Assembly: GCA_049889775.1 (NCBI GenBank)
Contig: JBMHCT010000046.1
Location: forward strand, 87,850 to 151,849
DNA from: Jejuia sp049889775
GTDB lineage: Bacteria > Bacteroidota > Bacteroidia > Flavobacteriales > Flavobacteriaceae
Direction of reading: 5' to 3'
Length of the DNA: 64,000 nt
The notes under the pieces are model-generated. The model was not told the DNA's origin. It ran no database searches and was given only the letters and a program-made list of their open reading frames with translations. How positions within the stretch are numbered: the stretch's first letter is position 1; every line of letters starts with the position of its first letter. Positions 51,737 through 60,100 of this stretch are shown here, piece by piece. The translations under genes and the position numbers were made by a program.

Positions 51737-52408
51737 TTGTCTTACATACTAAATCTAGAAACTGCAACCACTAATTGTTCTGTAAGTTTATCTAAAAATG
51801 GAAAGACCATTGCTTTAAAAGAAGATTCTAGAAATGGATATTCTCACGCTGAAAAGTTGCATATGTTTATTGATGCTATTATTAAAGAAGCAAGTCTTTC
51901 TCGTTCGCAAATTGATGCCATTGCAGTAAGTAAAGGCCCAGGTTCTTATACAGGTTTGCGAATAGGTGTTTCTGCAGCTAAAGGACTTTGCTTTGCTTTA
52001 GATAAACCTTTAATTTCTTTACCTACGTTAGATATTTTGGCACAACAGGTTTTGATTGAAGAAGGTGTAATTATCCCTATGCTAGATGCGCGACGTATGG
52101 AGGTGTATTCTGCAATTTATGATGCCAATCATCATCAAATTCGAGAAACACAAGCACAAATTTTAGATGAAGATGCTTTCTCAGAATACTTAAACAATGG
52201 GAAAGTTCATTTTATTGGTAGTGGGGTTGACAAAATGAAAGTCATCATAAATCATCCAAATGCTGTTTTTATTGAGGATAAATTACCCTCTGCAAATGAG
52301 ATGAGTACTTTGGCATTTGAAAAATATAAAATAAGCGACACCGAAAATGTCGCTTATTTTGAACCTTATTATTTAAAAGATTTTATAGCTACTAAGCCTA
52401 AATCTTAA
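51737..52408 (+). CDS. tsaB: tRNA threonylcarbamoyladenosine biosynthesis protein TsaB
   Basis: TsaB is the TsaD partner in making the universal t6A37 tRNA modification. The 223-residue protein has the ASKHA-type N-terminal domain (LNLETATTNCSVSL, GYSHAEKLH, IDAIAVSKGPGSYTGLRIGVSAAKGL), which is diagnostic of the family. The start is TTG at 51737. No ATG exists before the first conserved strand. Its stop shares a TTAA with the stop of the converging MscS gene, and a terminator hairpin sits within its last codons. Confidence 0.93.
   Translation: MSYILNLETATTNCSVSLSKNGKTIALKEDSRNGYSHAEKLHMFIDAIIKEASLSRSQIDAIAVSKGPGSYTGLRIGVSAAKGLCFALDKPLISLPTLDILAQQVLIEEGVIIPMLDARRMEVYSAIYDANHHQIRETQAQILDEDAFSEYLNNGKVHFIGSGVDKMKVIINHPNAVFIEDKLPSANEMSTLAFEKYKISDTENVAYFEPYYLKDFIATKPKS
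52328..52360 (-). terminator. Terminator hairpin inside the tsaB coding region, serving mscS
   Basis: A perfect 13-bp stem AAAATAAGCGACA/TGTCGCTTATTTT with a 7-base loop lies within the last 27 tsaB codons. Read on the minus strand it lies 45 bases after the MscS stop and is followed by TATATTTTT, i.e. a normal terminator. On the plus strand it lies before the tsaB stop. Confidence 0.75.
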
Positions 52409-53220
52409 GCCTCTTTGTGTATTTCCACACTGTGTGGGTAAGGAATTTCGATACCAGCTTTATCAAGAGCTATTTTTACATTTTCAGTAACATCAAAATA
52501 AACATCCCAATAGTCCTCTGTTTTACACCAAGGTCTAGTTGCGAAATTGACAGAACTATCAGCAAGTTCTAAAACGGTAACAGCCGGTGCTGGATTTTTT
52601 AAAACTTTTGGATGAGATGTAAGTACTTCCATAATTACATCTTTAGTTTGCTTTATATCAGCATCATAGCTAACTCCAAATACTAAATCAACACGTCGTG
52701 TGCCTTCAGTTGTGTAGTTAATGATATTACCGTTTGAAAGGGCACCGTTAGGGATTATAATCTCTCTGTTAGAAAGTCCAGTAAGCTTTGTAGTAAAGAT
52801 TTCAATCTCTTTTACCACCCCAAGTTCTCCCTGTGCCTCAATAAGATCTCCAATTTTAAATGGTTTAAAAATCATAATTAAAACCCCTCCCGCAAAGTTT
52901 CCTAGGGAGCCTTGAAGCGCCATACCAACTGCTAAACCAGCCGCTGCTAAAATAGCTGCAAAAGATGTGGTCTCTACGCCTAACTGAGATAGAATGGCTA
53001 AGAATAATAATATTTTTAATGCCCAACCGATAAGGTTAAGTAAAAATTTCTGCAAGCTTTCGTCATAGCTTTGTTTGGTCATTACATTGGCAATACCTCG
53101 GTTAATCTTCTTAATAATCCAAGAACCAATTATCCAGATGGCTATGGCTCCAATAATTTTTATGCCATATTCTACAATAAATCCTTGAGCGATATCAAGA
53201 TACTTGTCTACGTTTTCCAT
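52405..53220 (-). CDS. Small-conductance mechanosensitive channel, MscS family
   Basis: The 271-residue protein has three N-terminal helices (about residues 15-35, 58-80, 85-110). The pore helix is Gly/Ala-rich (AAILAAAGLAVGMALQGSLGNFAGGVLIMIF), followed by the MscS beta domain (IGDLIEAQGELGVVKEIEIFTT, IIIPNGALSNGNIINYT) and an alpha/beta C-terminus. It releases osmolytes during hypo-osmotic stress. Length is that of minimal MscS. Its stop overlaps that of tsaB. Confidence 0.93.
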   Translation of the reverse strand: MENVDKYLDIAQGFIVEYGIKIIGAIAIWIIGSWIIKKINRGIANVMTKQSYDESLQKFLLNLIGWALKILLFLAILSQLGVETTSFAAILAAAGLAVGMALQGSLGNFAGGVLIMIFKPFKIGDLIEAQGELGVVKEIEIFTTKLTGLSNREIIIPNGALSNGNIINYTTEGTRRVDLVFGVSYDADIKQTKDVIMEVLTSHPKVLKNPAPAVTVLELADSSVNFATRPWCKTEDYWDVYFDVTENVKIALDKAGIEIPYPHSVEIHKEA

Positions 53221-53289
53221 AAATTTTAGTTTTTTAGTAAGTGCTAATTTAAAAAGTACTCTTCAGTTTCTAAGTAATTAAATGATTAA

Positions 53290-53649
53290 TTAATTTTTAA
53301 TAAAGCAAAAAAGCAAAGCTAAAATAGCAGGAACTGCCTGTGCTAAAAACAGCTTTATTTGCCTTGTTGAGTAAGACCCATAAATCCCTGCAATAGTCAC
53401 ACAAATCAAGAAAAATATTGCAACTTTTTTATCATTGATAAAAATTGAAAATACTAAGCCCGCCGCTAAAAAACCATTGTATAATCCTTGATTAGCAGCT
53501 AACACTTTTGTGTCTTCTGCAAATTGTTTAGACTTTAAACCAAAGGTTTTAATCCCTTTTGGCTTCGTCCATAAAAACATTTCTAAAACTAAAAAGTAGA
53601 AATGTTCTAGTGCGACAATTGATATTAAAACTATAGTTATTGTACTCAT
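53290..53649 (-). CDS. DUF1304 family membrane protein
   Basis: The 119-residue, four-helix membrane protein has the DUF1304 pattern: EHFYFLVLEMFLW in helix 1, then FGL...........LAANQGLYNGFLAAGL and a short last helix. Function is unknown. Its ATG overlaps the stop of the DUF255 gene in ATGA, so the two are translationally coupled. Confidence 0.85.
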   Translation of the reverse strand: MSTITIVLISIVALEHFYFLVLEMFLWTKPKGIKTFGLKSKQFAEDTKVLAANQGLYNGFLAAGLVFSIFINDKKVAIFFLICVTIAGIYGSYSTRQIKLFLAQAVPAILALLFCFIKN

Positions 53650-55751
53650 TTATCAAGCAAATTAATGGCCTTATCTACTGCTGAAACGGGTAATTTACAC
53701 GCTTTGTTTACACAAACATAAATCAAAGTGTTTTCTGGATTATATCTGTTTTTAAGTAAAGGCGTATCATTTTCAGCAGTACTTCCTGCAATGAGTTTAT
53801 TAGGAATATAACTTTGATTCAATTCTGCAATTTTCTCTTTCGCATCTTTTCCAGAAACGGCGACTTCGTAAAACGGGTTGGTATAGTTCAACATTAAATC
53901 AAACCAGTTAGAATAGGCCGTTGGGTACTCTAGCATTTCTGGTTTTGCGTTGTTTAACATAGTAAGAGCTGCTTCTGAAAAAGTTGTGTTATCAAAATAA
54001 TGCGAGAGCTTAAAAAGATTTTCGGCCAAAATAGAATTACTCGCCGGAATAACATTATCATAATACACAATATTTCTAGCTACTAAAGCAGCATCTTCAT
54101 TTGAAGTGTAAAAGAACATTCTACTAGATTCATCATAAAAACGTTTAAACACATAATTACTCAAATCATAAGCTGTACTTAACCATGTTTCGTCCATAGT
54201 TATCTCATATAAGGAGATAAAGGCATTAATTACCGTTGCATAGTCTTCAAGATAACCATTTATTTTACTTTCACCGTCTTTATAAGTGTGGTTCAATCCA
54301 CCGTCGGCTCTTAAAACCTTTGACGTAATAAATTGTGCATTTTTTATTGCTCTTTGTAGATAAGATTCTTCTCCAAAAACACGATACGCATCTAAGTAAC
54401 CTTTAAGCATTAAACCATTCCAAGAGGTTAGGACTTTATCGTCCATTCTCGGTTTAGGTCTTTTGTTTCTTGTTTCGGCAAGTGCGGATTTCCAATTAGA
54501 CTTTTTTTCATCCAATTCGTTTTGCGAAATACTATATTTTTTCAATATTTCGTTGTCCTCATCTTTTCTTATGAGCACATAATTACCTTTTTCCCAAAGT
54601 CCGTAATTATTGATGTTATAATAATCCGAAAACAAATCAAAATCTTCATTTAAAATGGATTTGATTTCTTCTTTTTGCCATACGTAAAAGGCACCTTCTT
54701 CCAATTTACCTTCAGGATTCATACTGTCTGCATCAAAAGATGAGTAAAACGCACCTTCGGATGTTGTCATTTCCTGACTTATAAAATCCAGAGTTTCCTT
54801 TACAACTTCTTTGTACAATTCATTTTTAGTTAATAAATAAGCATCTGAATATAGACTCACCAATTGGGCATTATCGTATAACATTTTTTCGAAGTGCGGT
54901 ATATGCCATTTTTCATCCGTAGAATACCTTGAAAATCCACCAGCTACATGATCGTAAACACCACCAAAGGCCATTTTTTTGAGTGTTAGATTTACAAAAT
55001 CTAAAATATCGTTATCATCTGTATGATAGGCATAGCGCAACAAAAAATGATAGTTATTCGGCATCATAAACTTAGGCGCTCCTTTAACACCTCCAAATTT
55101 GTGATCAAAGTCTTCCTTCCAATTAGTAACTGCTTGTGCAACAAATTCCTTTTCAAAAACAGGTAGATCACTATTTACTTTAACTACCGAAACCGCATTG
55201 ATGCCATTTTGAACATTTTCAGCTTGCTCTACTAGTTTTTCTGGTGATTCGGTATAAAGTTTAGAGATTTGCTCTAAAACGCTTGTCCATTGCGCTTTGG
55301 GTAAATAGGTTTCAGCCCAAATTGGTCTACCATCAGGTAAAGCAATTGCATTTAAAGGCCAGCCTCCATTGCCTTTCATAATTTGCAAAGCATTCATATA
55401 AACCTGATCTACATCGGGGCGCTCTTCACGATCAACCTTTATATTAATGAAGTTTTTATTCATTACTTGCGCGACCAAAGTATCCTCAAAACTTTCATCT
55501 TCCATGACATGACACCAATGGCATGAAGAATAGCCTACACTAATTAGTAGAAGTTTATTTTCGTCTTTTGCTTTTTGAAGAGTTTTATCATTCCAAGCAT
55601 ACCAATCTACAGGATTATGGGCATGCTGCAGCAAATACGGACTAGTTTCATTTATTAAAGCATTGGTGTGCGGATACTGGGTTTTCGCATCACCATTTTG
55701 AGTTTTACAACTTACAAGGGCAAGAAGAAATAATATAAAAGAATACTTCAT
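53646..55751 (-). CDS. DUF255 thioredoxin-domain lipoprotein (YyaL/SPATA20 type)
   Basis: The 701-residue protein has a lipobox (LLALVSC, C15). A thioredoxin-like DUF255 domain follows (about 25-190: NPVDWYAWND, SYSSCHWCHVMEDESFED with a CxxC, VDREERPDVDQVYM, GGWPLNAIALPDGRPIW). A long alpha/alpha-barrel glycoside-hydrolase-like region (about 210-690) comes after it, with DHVAGGFSRYSTDEKWHIPHFEKMLYDNAQL. This is the standard two-domain plan. The lipid anchor puts it in the periplasm or outer membrane. Substrate is unknown. It is downstream of the nfu gene but separated by a terminator. Confidence 0.92.
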   Translation of the reverse strand: MKYSFILFLLALVSCKTQNGDAKTQYPHTNALINETSPYLLQHAHNPVDWYAWNDKTLQKAKDENKLLLISVGYSSCHWCHVMEDESFEDTLVAQVMNKNFINIKVDREERPDVDQVYMNALQIMKGNGGWPLNAIALPDGRPIWAETYLPKAQWTSVLEQISKLYTESPEKLVEQAENVQNGINAVSVVKVNSDLPVFEKEFVAQAVTNWKEDFDHKFGGVKGAPKFMMPNNYHFLLRYAYHTDDNDILDFVNLTLKKMAFGGVYDHVAGGFSRYSTDEKWHIPHFEKMLYDNAQLVSLYSDAYLLTKNELYKEVVKETLDFISQEMTTSEGAFYSSFDADSMNPEGKLEEGAFYVWQKEEIKSILNEDFDLFSDYYNINNYGLWEKGNYVLIRKDEDNEILKKYSISQNELDEKKSNWKSALAETRNKRPKPRMDDKVLTSWNGLMLKGYLDAYRVFGEESYLQRAIKNAQFITSKVLRADGGLNHTYKDGESKINGYLEDYATVINAFISLYEITMDETWLSTAYDLSNYVFKRFYDESSRMFFYTSNEDAALVARNIVYYDNVIPASNSILAENLFKLSHYFDNTTFSEAALTMLNNAKPEMLEYPTAYSNWFDLMLNYTNPFYEVAVSGKDAKEKIAELNQSYIPNKLIAGSTAENDTPLLKNRYNPENTLIYVCVNKACKLPVSAVDKAINLLDK

Positions 55752-55777
55752 TTCTCAAAGTTAGGTAAAACAAAAGC

Positions 55778-55806
55778 ATAAAAAAAGCGCTCAAAATTAG
55801 AACGCT
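55778..55806 (-). terminator. Terminator after the Nfu gene
   Basis: On the minus strand AGCGTTC-TAATTTT-GAGCGCT (one T-G pair) is followed by a T7 run, 25 bases past the Nfu stop and before the DUF255 start. Confidence 0.75.
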
Positions 55807-55830
55807 ATATTTCTTAAAAGTTATAAATTC

Positions 55831-56736
55831 CTATCCATTAATCGCCTCAACAGTCTCAACTTTCCCAGGAAGCATTTGTTTTAGCATGTTTTCAATACCA
55901 TTTTTTAAGGTAAATGTTGAAGAAGGGCAACCGCTACAAGCACCTTGTAATAGTACGCTAACGTTTTTTATTTCGGAATCATACCCAATAAATTGAATGT
56001 TGCCACCATCACTAGCTACAGCAGGTTTGATGTATTCCTCTAAAATATTAACAATTTCTTTTGAAGTATCATCAAGTCCATCAAACTTTTTGTCTAACTG
56101 AGGTGTTGTTGTTTCCATTTTTTCGGCAGCCTCAGGTAAGACAATCTCCTTACCATCAGCAATAAAATTTCGAATAAACTCTCTAAGTTCAACAGTTATA
56201 TCCTGCCATTCGGCCATGTCATATTTTGTCAAAGACACATAATTCTCTTCAATAAAAACACTTTTTATGAATGGGAAATGAAATAATTCTGTAGCCAGTG
56301 GAGATAACTCTGCATCGTCAATAGACGTAAATTCGAACATTGAAGTCACAATTTTTTTGTTAGCTACAAACTTCATTACAGATGGGTTTGGAGTAGCTTC
56401 AGCATAAACGGTTATTGGTGTTTGCTTTTTGGGAGAAGCGTCTTCGTTTATGATTACTCCGCCATCATTTAAATATATTTCTATTTGTTGGGCTACTTCA
56501 TCTTGTACGTCTTTCCATTCCACAATATTGTAACGTTCAACGGCAATAAAGTTCCCAGATATATATATTTTTTTTACAAAAGGAAGATAAAACAATTGTT
56601 GCGCCAATGGGGAAGGTTTAGCCTCATCTACATTACCAAATTCAAAACTTTGATGTTTTGTTATGAATTGGTTGACCTCAAATTTTACAATACTATCGTT
56701 TGACGTTTCTTGCACAGAAACCTTGAAATTACTCAT
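55831..56736 (-). CDS. Nfu-type iron-sulfur cluster scaffold with duplicated Nfu N-terminal domain
   Basis: The 301-residue protein carries two Nfu N-terminal-type domains (about 1-100 and 105-200: KFEVNQFITKHQSFEF...LAQQLFYLPFVKKIYISGNFI and MKFVANKKIVTSMFEF...LATELFHFPFIKSVFIEENYV). They are followed by a NifU C-terminal domain with the cluster-binding pair C267/C270 in GACSGCPSS. It receives or carries Fe-S clusters for apo-proteins. The doubled N-terminal domain is seen in many Bacteroidota. It is transcribed divergently from the second PorP gene. Confidence 0.92.
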   Translation of the reverse strand: MSNFKVSVQETSNDSIVKFEVNQFITKHQSFEFGNVDEAKPSPLAQQLFYLPFVKKIYISGNFIAVERYNIVEWKDVQDEVAQQIEIYLNDGGVIINEDASPKKQTPITVYAEATPNPSVMKFVANKKIVTSMFEFTSIDDAELSPLATELFHFPFIKSVFIEENYVSLTKYDMAEWQDITVELREFIRNFIADGKEIVLPEAAEKMETTTPQLDKKFDGLDDTSKEIVNILEEYIKPAVASDGGNIQFIGYDSEIKNVSVLLQGACSGCPSSTFTLKNGIENMLKQMLPGKVETVEAING

Positions 56737-56872
56737 TTTAGCTAATTTTTGACAAAAATACTAAAACAAAACCTAGTTATCCATATATTTGAGTTTAGTT
56801 AAATGGTTTCTTAATGTAATTTTTTCCTTAGGAAATCGTTTACTAAATACCAGTTTACCAAGATTGCAACCT

Positions 56873-57877
56873 ATGAAATTGAAATTTACGATATTACTTC
56901 TTTTTGGATTTCTTTTAATACCAAAAGGTGAAGCACAAGAAGGTCTCCCAATTTATACTGATTATTTAACGGATAACTATTATTTGATTCACCCATCTAT
57001 GGCAGGTGCTGCTAATTGTGCTAAAATACGATTAACAGGAAGGCAACAATGGTTCGGTCATGATGATGCACCGCGTTTAATGACATTAAGTGTTAACGGG
57101 CGCATTGGTGACTCTCCATCAGGTGTTGGAGGTATTTTATATGCAGATAAAAACGGGTTTCATTCTCAAACAGGTGCATATTTAACTTATGCGCATCATT
57201 TGATGTTTTCCAGAAGTGAAGTAGACTTAAATATGCTGTCCTTTGGTTTGAGTGCTGGGTTCATTCAATACCAGTTAGATGAAACTACATTCCCTTTTGA
57301 TGGTTTTGACCCGATCGTTCAAGGAGTGGTGCAAAACGCTACCAACTTTAATATAGATTTCGGATTCTCATATCATTATTTAGATTTCTATGCGCATGGT
57401 ACTATTAAAAATATTCTTGAGAATGCAGGTGTGAATAATGACATTCAAATTACCAGTAATTTAAGACGCTATTTGCTTTCTGTAGGTGGTGTTTTTGGGA
57501 AGTTAGGTAGTGATTGGAGTTATGAACCCTCAATTATGTTTCAATATAGAGATGGTACGCAAGAATCTATGGTAGACTTTAATGCCAAAGTGTACAAGGG
57601 TATGGAATTTGGAACGCTTTGGGGAGGATTATCATATCGTCAAAGTTTAGATGGTGCAGAATTCGTAAACAATTCTGGAGGTGTTGAAAGCCAAAAATTG
57701 CAACAATTCACGCCCATCATAGGAGCCAACTACAAACAATTTATGTTTGCTTATACCTATACCTATCAAGCAAATTCTGTGGTGTTTACTAATGGTGGGT
57801 TCCACCAGATTACCTTAGGCTATAACTTTAGTTGTAGAAGAGAGCGTTACGATTGTAACTGTCCTGCTGTGAATTAA
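56873..57877 (+). CDS. PorP/SprF family outer-membrane protein (second copy)
   Basis: The 334-residue protein has a signal peptide (FTILLLFGFLLIPKGEAQ), the PorP hallmark YLTDNYYLIHPSMAGAANC, beta-barrel strands and a cysteine-rich end (FSCRRERYDCNCPAVN). I start at the ATG at 56873. The frame is open back to 56789, but that would place 28 polar residues before a complete signal peptide. Unlike the PorP at 17440 it has no type B cargo gene beside it, so its partner must be elsewhere. Confidence 0.85.
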   Translation: MKLKFTILLLFGFLLIPKGEAQEGLPIYTDYLTDNYYLIHPSMAGAANCAKIRLTGRQQWFGHDDAPRLMTLSVNGRIGDSPSGVGGILYADKNGFHSQTGAYLTYAHHLMFSRSEVDLNMLSFGLSAGFIQYQLDETTFPFDGFDPIVQGVVQNATNFNIDFGFSYHYLDFYAHGTIKNILENAGVNNDIQITSNLRRYLLSVGGVFGKLGSDWSYEPSIMFQYRDGTQESMVDFNAKVYKGMEFGTLWGGLSYRQSLDGAEFVNNSGGVESQKLQQFTPIIGANYKQFMFAYTYTYQANSVVFTNGGFHQITLGYNFSCRRERYDCNCPAVN

Positions 57878-57895
57878 GTGCATAGGACTTGTTAA

Positions 57896-57930
57896 GTCAT
57901 TGGGAAGAGGTACGACGTGGCAATCTCAGA
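57896..57930 (+). repeat. Intergenic repeat, family B, diverged copy
   Basis: TCATTGGGAAGAGGTACGAC (start of the copy) and CAATCTCAG follow the same plan as 45112-45137 with a longer centre. Confidence 0.5.
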
Positions 57931-57989
57931 AATATTTAAGAGTAAGATTACTTCAGTCATACTTTCTTCATAATGACGAGTTGGTCTTT

Positions 57990-59144
57990 TTACCAAGTAT
58001 ACTTTTTCTTTTTGGCTTGAGTTTTAATGGCTTTGGTCATAGCATCTTCCAAACCATTTTCTGTTTTACTTTGTTTTTCAGAAATAAAGGTTTTACGTTT
58101 CTTATTTAATTCTTGAATTTGTTTTTGAATCGTTTCACGCTCCTTTTGTAATTCAGAAATGTATGCCCTTAATTCCTCCGTACTTTTGTTCTTGAGGCTA
58201 TCAGGTAATGCTGCTTTGTCAATATCTTCAAGAGCAACGACCTCGTCTTCCACGGCATCTACCAAATCCCATTTAGAATTTTTGTACAAATGAGAACTTT
58301 TACTCACCGATCTGCTCACGACATTAGCCTTACTGTAGCCACTAGCATTTACATCCTGTTCAGCTTGCATCATTTTTTTATTTCTGCCATATTTACCATA
58401 ACCCACATAGGTTTTATTTAGCTTAATATTAAGTTGAAGAATTTCATCATCGTAAGGCGATGCAATATGCACCGTAGCTTTGTTATGATTAATTGCCATA
58501 TAATCGCCATGAGTTAAATCTGCTCCTGCTTTCCAATAGGATGAAATGCCTTGGTTATAGTCACCACAAAAAATAGTGTTTACGGTTACTTCTTTTTCTT
58601 TTGCGTTTACCGAGGCATCCTTGTAATTTACTTTTCCTTGAGTAAATGGCTCGTTACCAGCTATAAAAATCAATTTTAAATCATCCGGGTTATTACCCCA
58701 GTTTAATTGGTTTAAGGAGGTTTGAATCACATGTCCGCAATATTCACTACCGCCGTTTGTGGTTAATGAAAATAGTTCTTTTGAAATTTCATCAAGATCG
58801 TCACTAAAGGCTAGTACTTGTCGAATAAAGCCTTCTTCTCCGGACAATCTATCATTGCCGTACTCATATAAAGCAATTTGTAAATTAGGTTTGTCATTGC
58901 CGCATTTGGCATAAGACAATTCGTTTACAATTTCCCAGAGTTGTGCTTTAGCTTGGTCTATCAATCCATCCATACTATTGCTGGTATCTAACAGTAAGGC
59001 AACTTTTATAAATTGTTTGTTAGGATTGGAATTAGGTGTTTCAATAGTATTAACTGAAAGGTTAGACTTGTTGTTGTTGGCGTTGCAAGCAGTAAAGCTA
59101 TATAAAGCCAAACAAAATAAAAGTGTTCTGATTTGAGTTTTCAT
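57990..59144 (-). CDS. VWA-domain lipoprotein with C-terminal coiled coil
   Basis: The 384-residue protein has a lipobox ending FTAC (C20) and a von Willebrand factor A domain (about 45-235). The MIDAS motif is D53-x-S55-x-S57 in LLDTSNSMDG, with supporting TNGGSEYCGHV. A Lys/Gln/Glu-rich coiled coil follows (about 320-384: LRAYISELQKERETIQKQ). It is probably anchored in the envelope and binds a partner through a metal ion. It follows the SIMPL gene by 13 bases, and the two share an almost identical start region. Confidence 0.82.
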   Translation of the reverse strand: MKTQIRTLLFCLALYSFTACNANNNKSNLSVNTIETPNSNPNKQFIKVALLLDTSNSMDGLIDQAKAQLWEIVNELSYAKCGNDKPNLQIALYEYGNDRLSGEEGFIRQVLAFSDDLDEISKELFSLTTNGGSEYCGHVIQTSLNQLNWGNNPDDLKLIFIAGNEPFTQGKVNYKDASVNAKEKEVTVNTIFCGDYNQGISSYWKAGADLTHGDYMAINHNKATVHIASPYDDEILQLNIKLNKTYVGYGKYGRNKKMMQAEQDVNASGYSKANVVSRSVSKSSHLYKNSKWDLVDAVEDEVVALEDIDKAALPDSLKNKSTEELRAYISELQKERETIQKQIQELNKKRKTFISEKQSKTENGLEDAMTKAIKTQAKKKKYTW

Positions 59145-59157
59145 GATTTTTCGTTTT

Positions 59158-59889
59158 TTAATTTAAGATGAATTTTACCATAACCGTTTCTTTTAAAGTT
59201 ATTGGTTGAAGATTTAGGTTTTCTATGCTTCTTTTAAATAATTGGTATTCTTGTGAATAATTGGTGGTGATGCCATTCAATTGATTATTCAAAGTATTAA
59301 TATTATTAGAACTAATCTCCTTTATAAACAATGCCTTTCCAATATTCTGATTAATTGCCTCTGCATATTGATTAGCCTTTTCTTTTGCAGTTTTTAGTGC
59401 TTTTAGTTTAGTTTCTCTGGTAAACTTTTCAAGTTCTGTATGACTTGTTTTAGTAATTGAAACATTAGAAATATCACAAGCATCCAAGGCCTCGTAAACC
59501 TCTCCAAGAATTTTGCCGTCATTAACTATAAGTTGGTAATGTTTGTTTTTAATAACTTCATTGTCACCTAAGAACTTTCTTTGGTAGTATCCGTTAAAAT
59601 CCAAAACCGATAGCTTTCCATTGGTATCAATCTTTAAAGCTTTTAGGGCAGAAATCATCTGATTTTCCTGTCTTTCGATACTCAATCTTCCTTTTTTGTC
59701 ATTTTCATTTAAAATAATTTTTAAAAAAATCTCGTTCGGGATAATTTCTGTTTCAACTGTGCCTGTAACTTCAATATAAGGTTGATCTATAAAGTTTTTA
59801 GTGCCATTTTGAGCGAAGATTGCCAGGGAAGAAATTGATAAAAGAAAAAATAAGACTAAGCGGTTGGAAAAAATGATTTGAGTTTTCAT
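59158..59889 (-). CDS. SIMPL (DUF541) domain protein
   Basis: The 243-residue secreted protein has a signal peptide (LFFLLSISSLAIFAQ) and the DUF541/SIMPL pattern: IEVTGTVETEIIPNEIFLKI at the start, a long helix region, and KTAKEKANQYAEAINQNIGKALFIKEIS in the second half. Family members are periplasmic or outer-membrane-associated and of unclear function. It is the first gene of a two-gene minus-strand operon with the VWA lipoprotein, and is divergent from the sensor kinase. Confidence 0.85.
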   Translation of the reverse strand: MKTQIIFSNRLVLFFLLSISSLAIFAQNGTKNFIDQPYIEVTGTVETEIIPNEIFLKIILNENDKKGRLSIERQENQMISALKALKIDTNGKLSVLDFNGYYQRKFLGDNEVIKNKHYQLIVNDGKILGEVYEALDACDISNVSITKTSHTELEKFTRETKLKALKTAKEKANQYAEAINQNIGKALFIKEISSNNINTLNNQLNGITTNYSQEYQLFKRSIENLNLQPITLKETVMVKFILN

Positions 59890-59955
59890 GATGTGTTTCT
59901 TTTTTTGATTAACTCCCGAAAGGTAATTTGAAAGTATTTTTTAAAAAAAGACGAA

Positions 59956-59984
59956 TGAGTAAAGTGCACTGGTAAGTGAGTAAA
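59956..59984 (+). promoter_or_regulatory. Candidate LytTR operator: TGAGTAAA direct repeats, 21-bp phased
   Basis: TGAGTAAA occurs at 59956-59963 and 59977-59984, 21 bp start to start. LytTR regulators bind pairs of short direct repeats about two helical turns apart, and this pair lies in the divergent region ahead of a LytS/LytTR operon. Confidence 0.45.
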
Positions 59985-60100
59985 CACTTCAAACGAATAT
60001 GTAAACGAGGTGTTTTTGGCTTGAAAATGTCGCCTTTTGGACGTTTCGAGTTTTATTAAACCATTAAAACTATGTAAGTTTAGCTACTTTTAAATAGCAT

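Noticed and set aside
56789..56872. 28-codon N-terminal extension of the second PorP gene
   Set aside because: It would precede a complete signal peptide beginning at the ATG at 56873.
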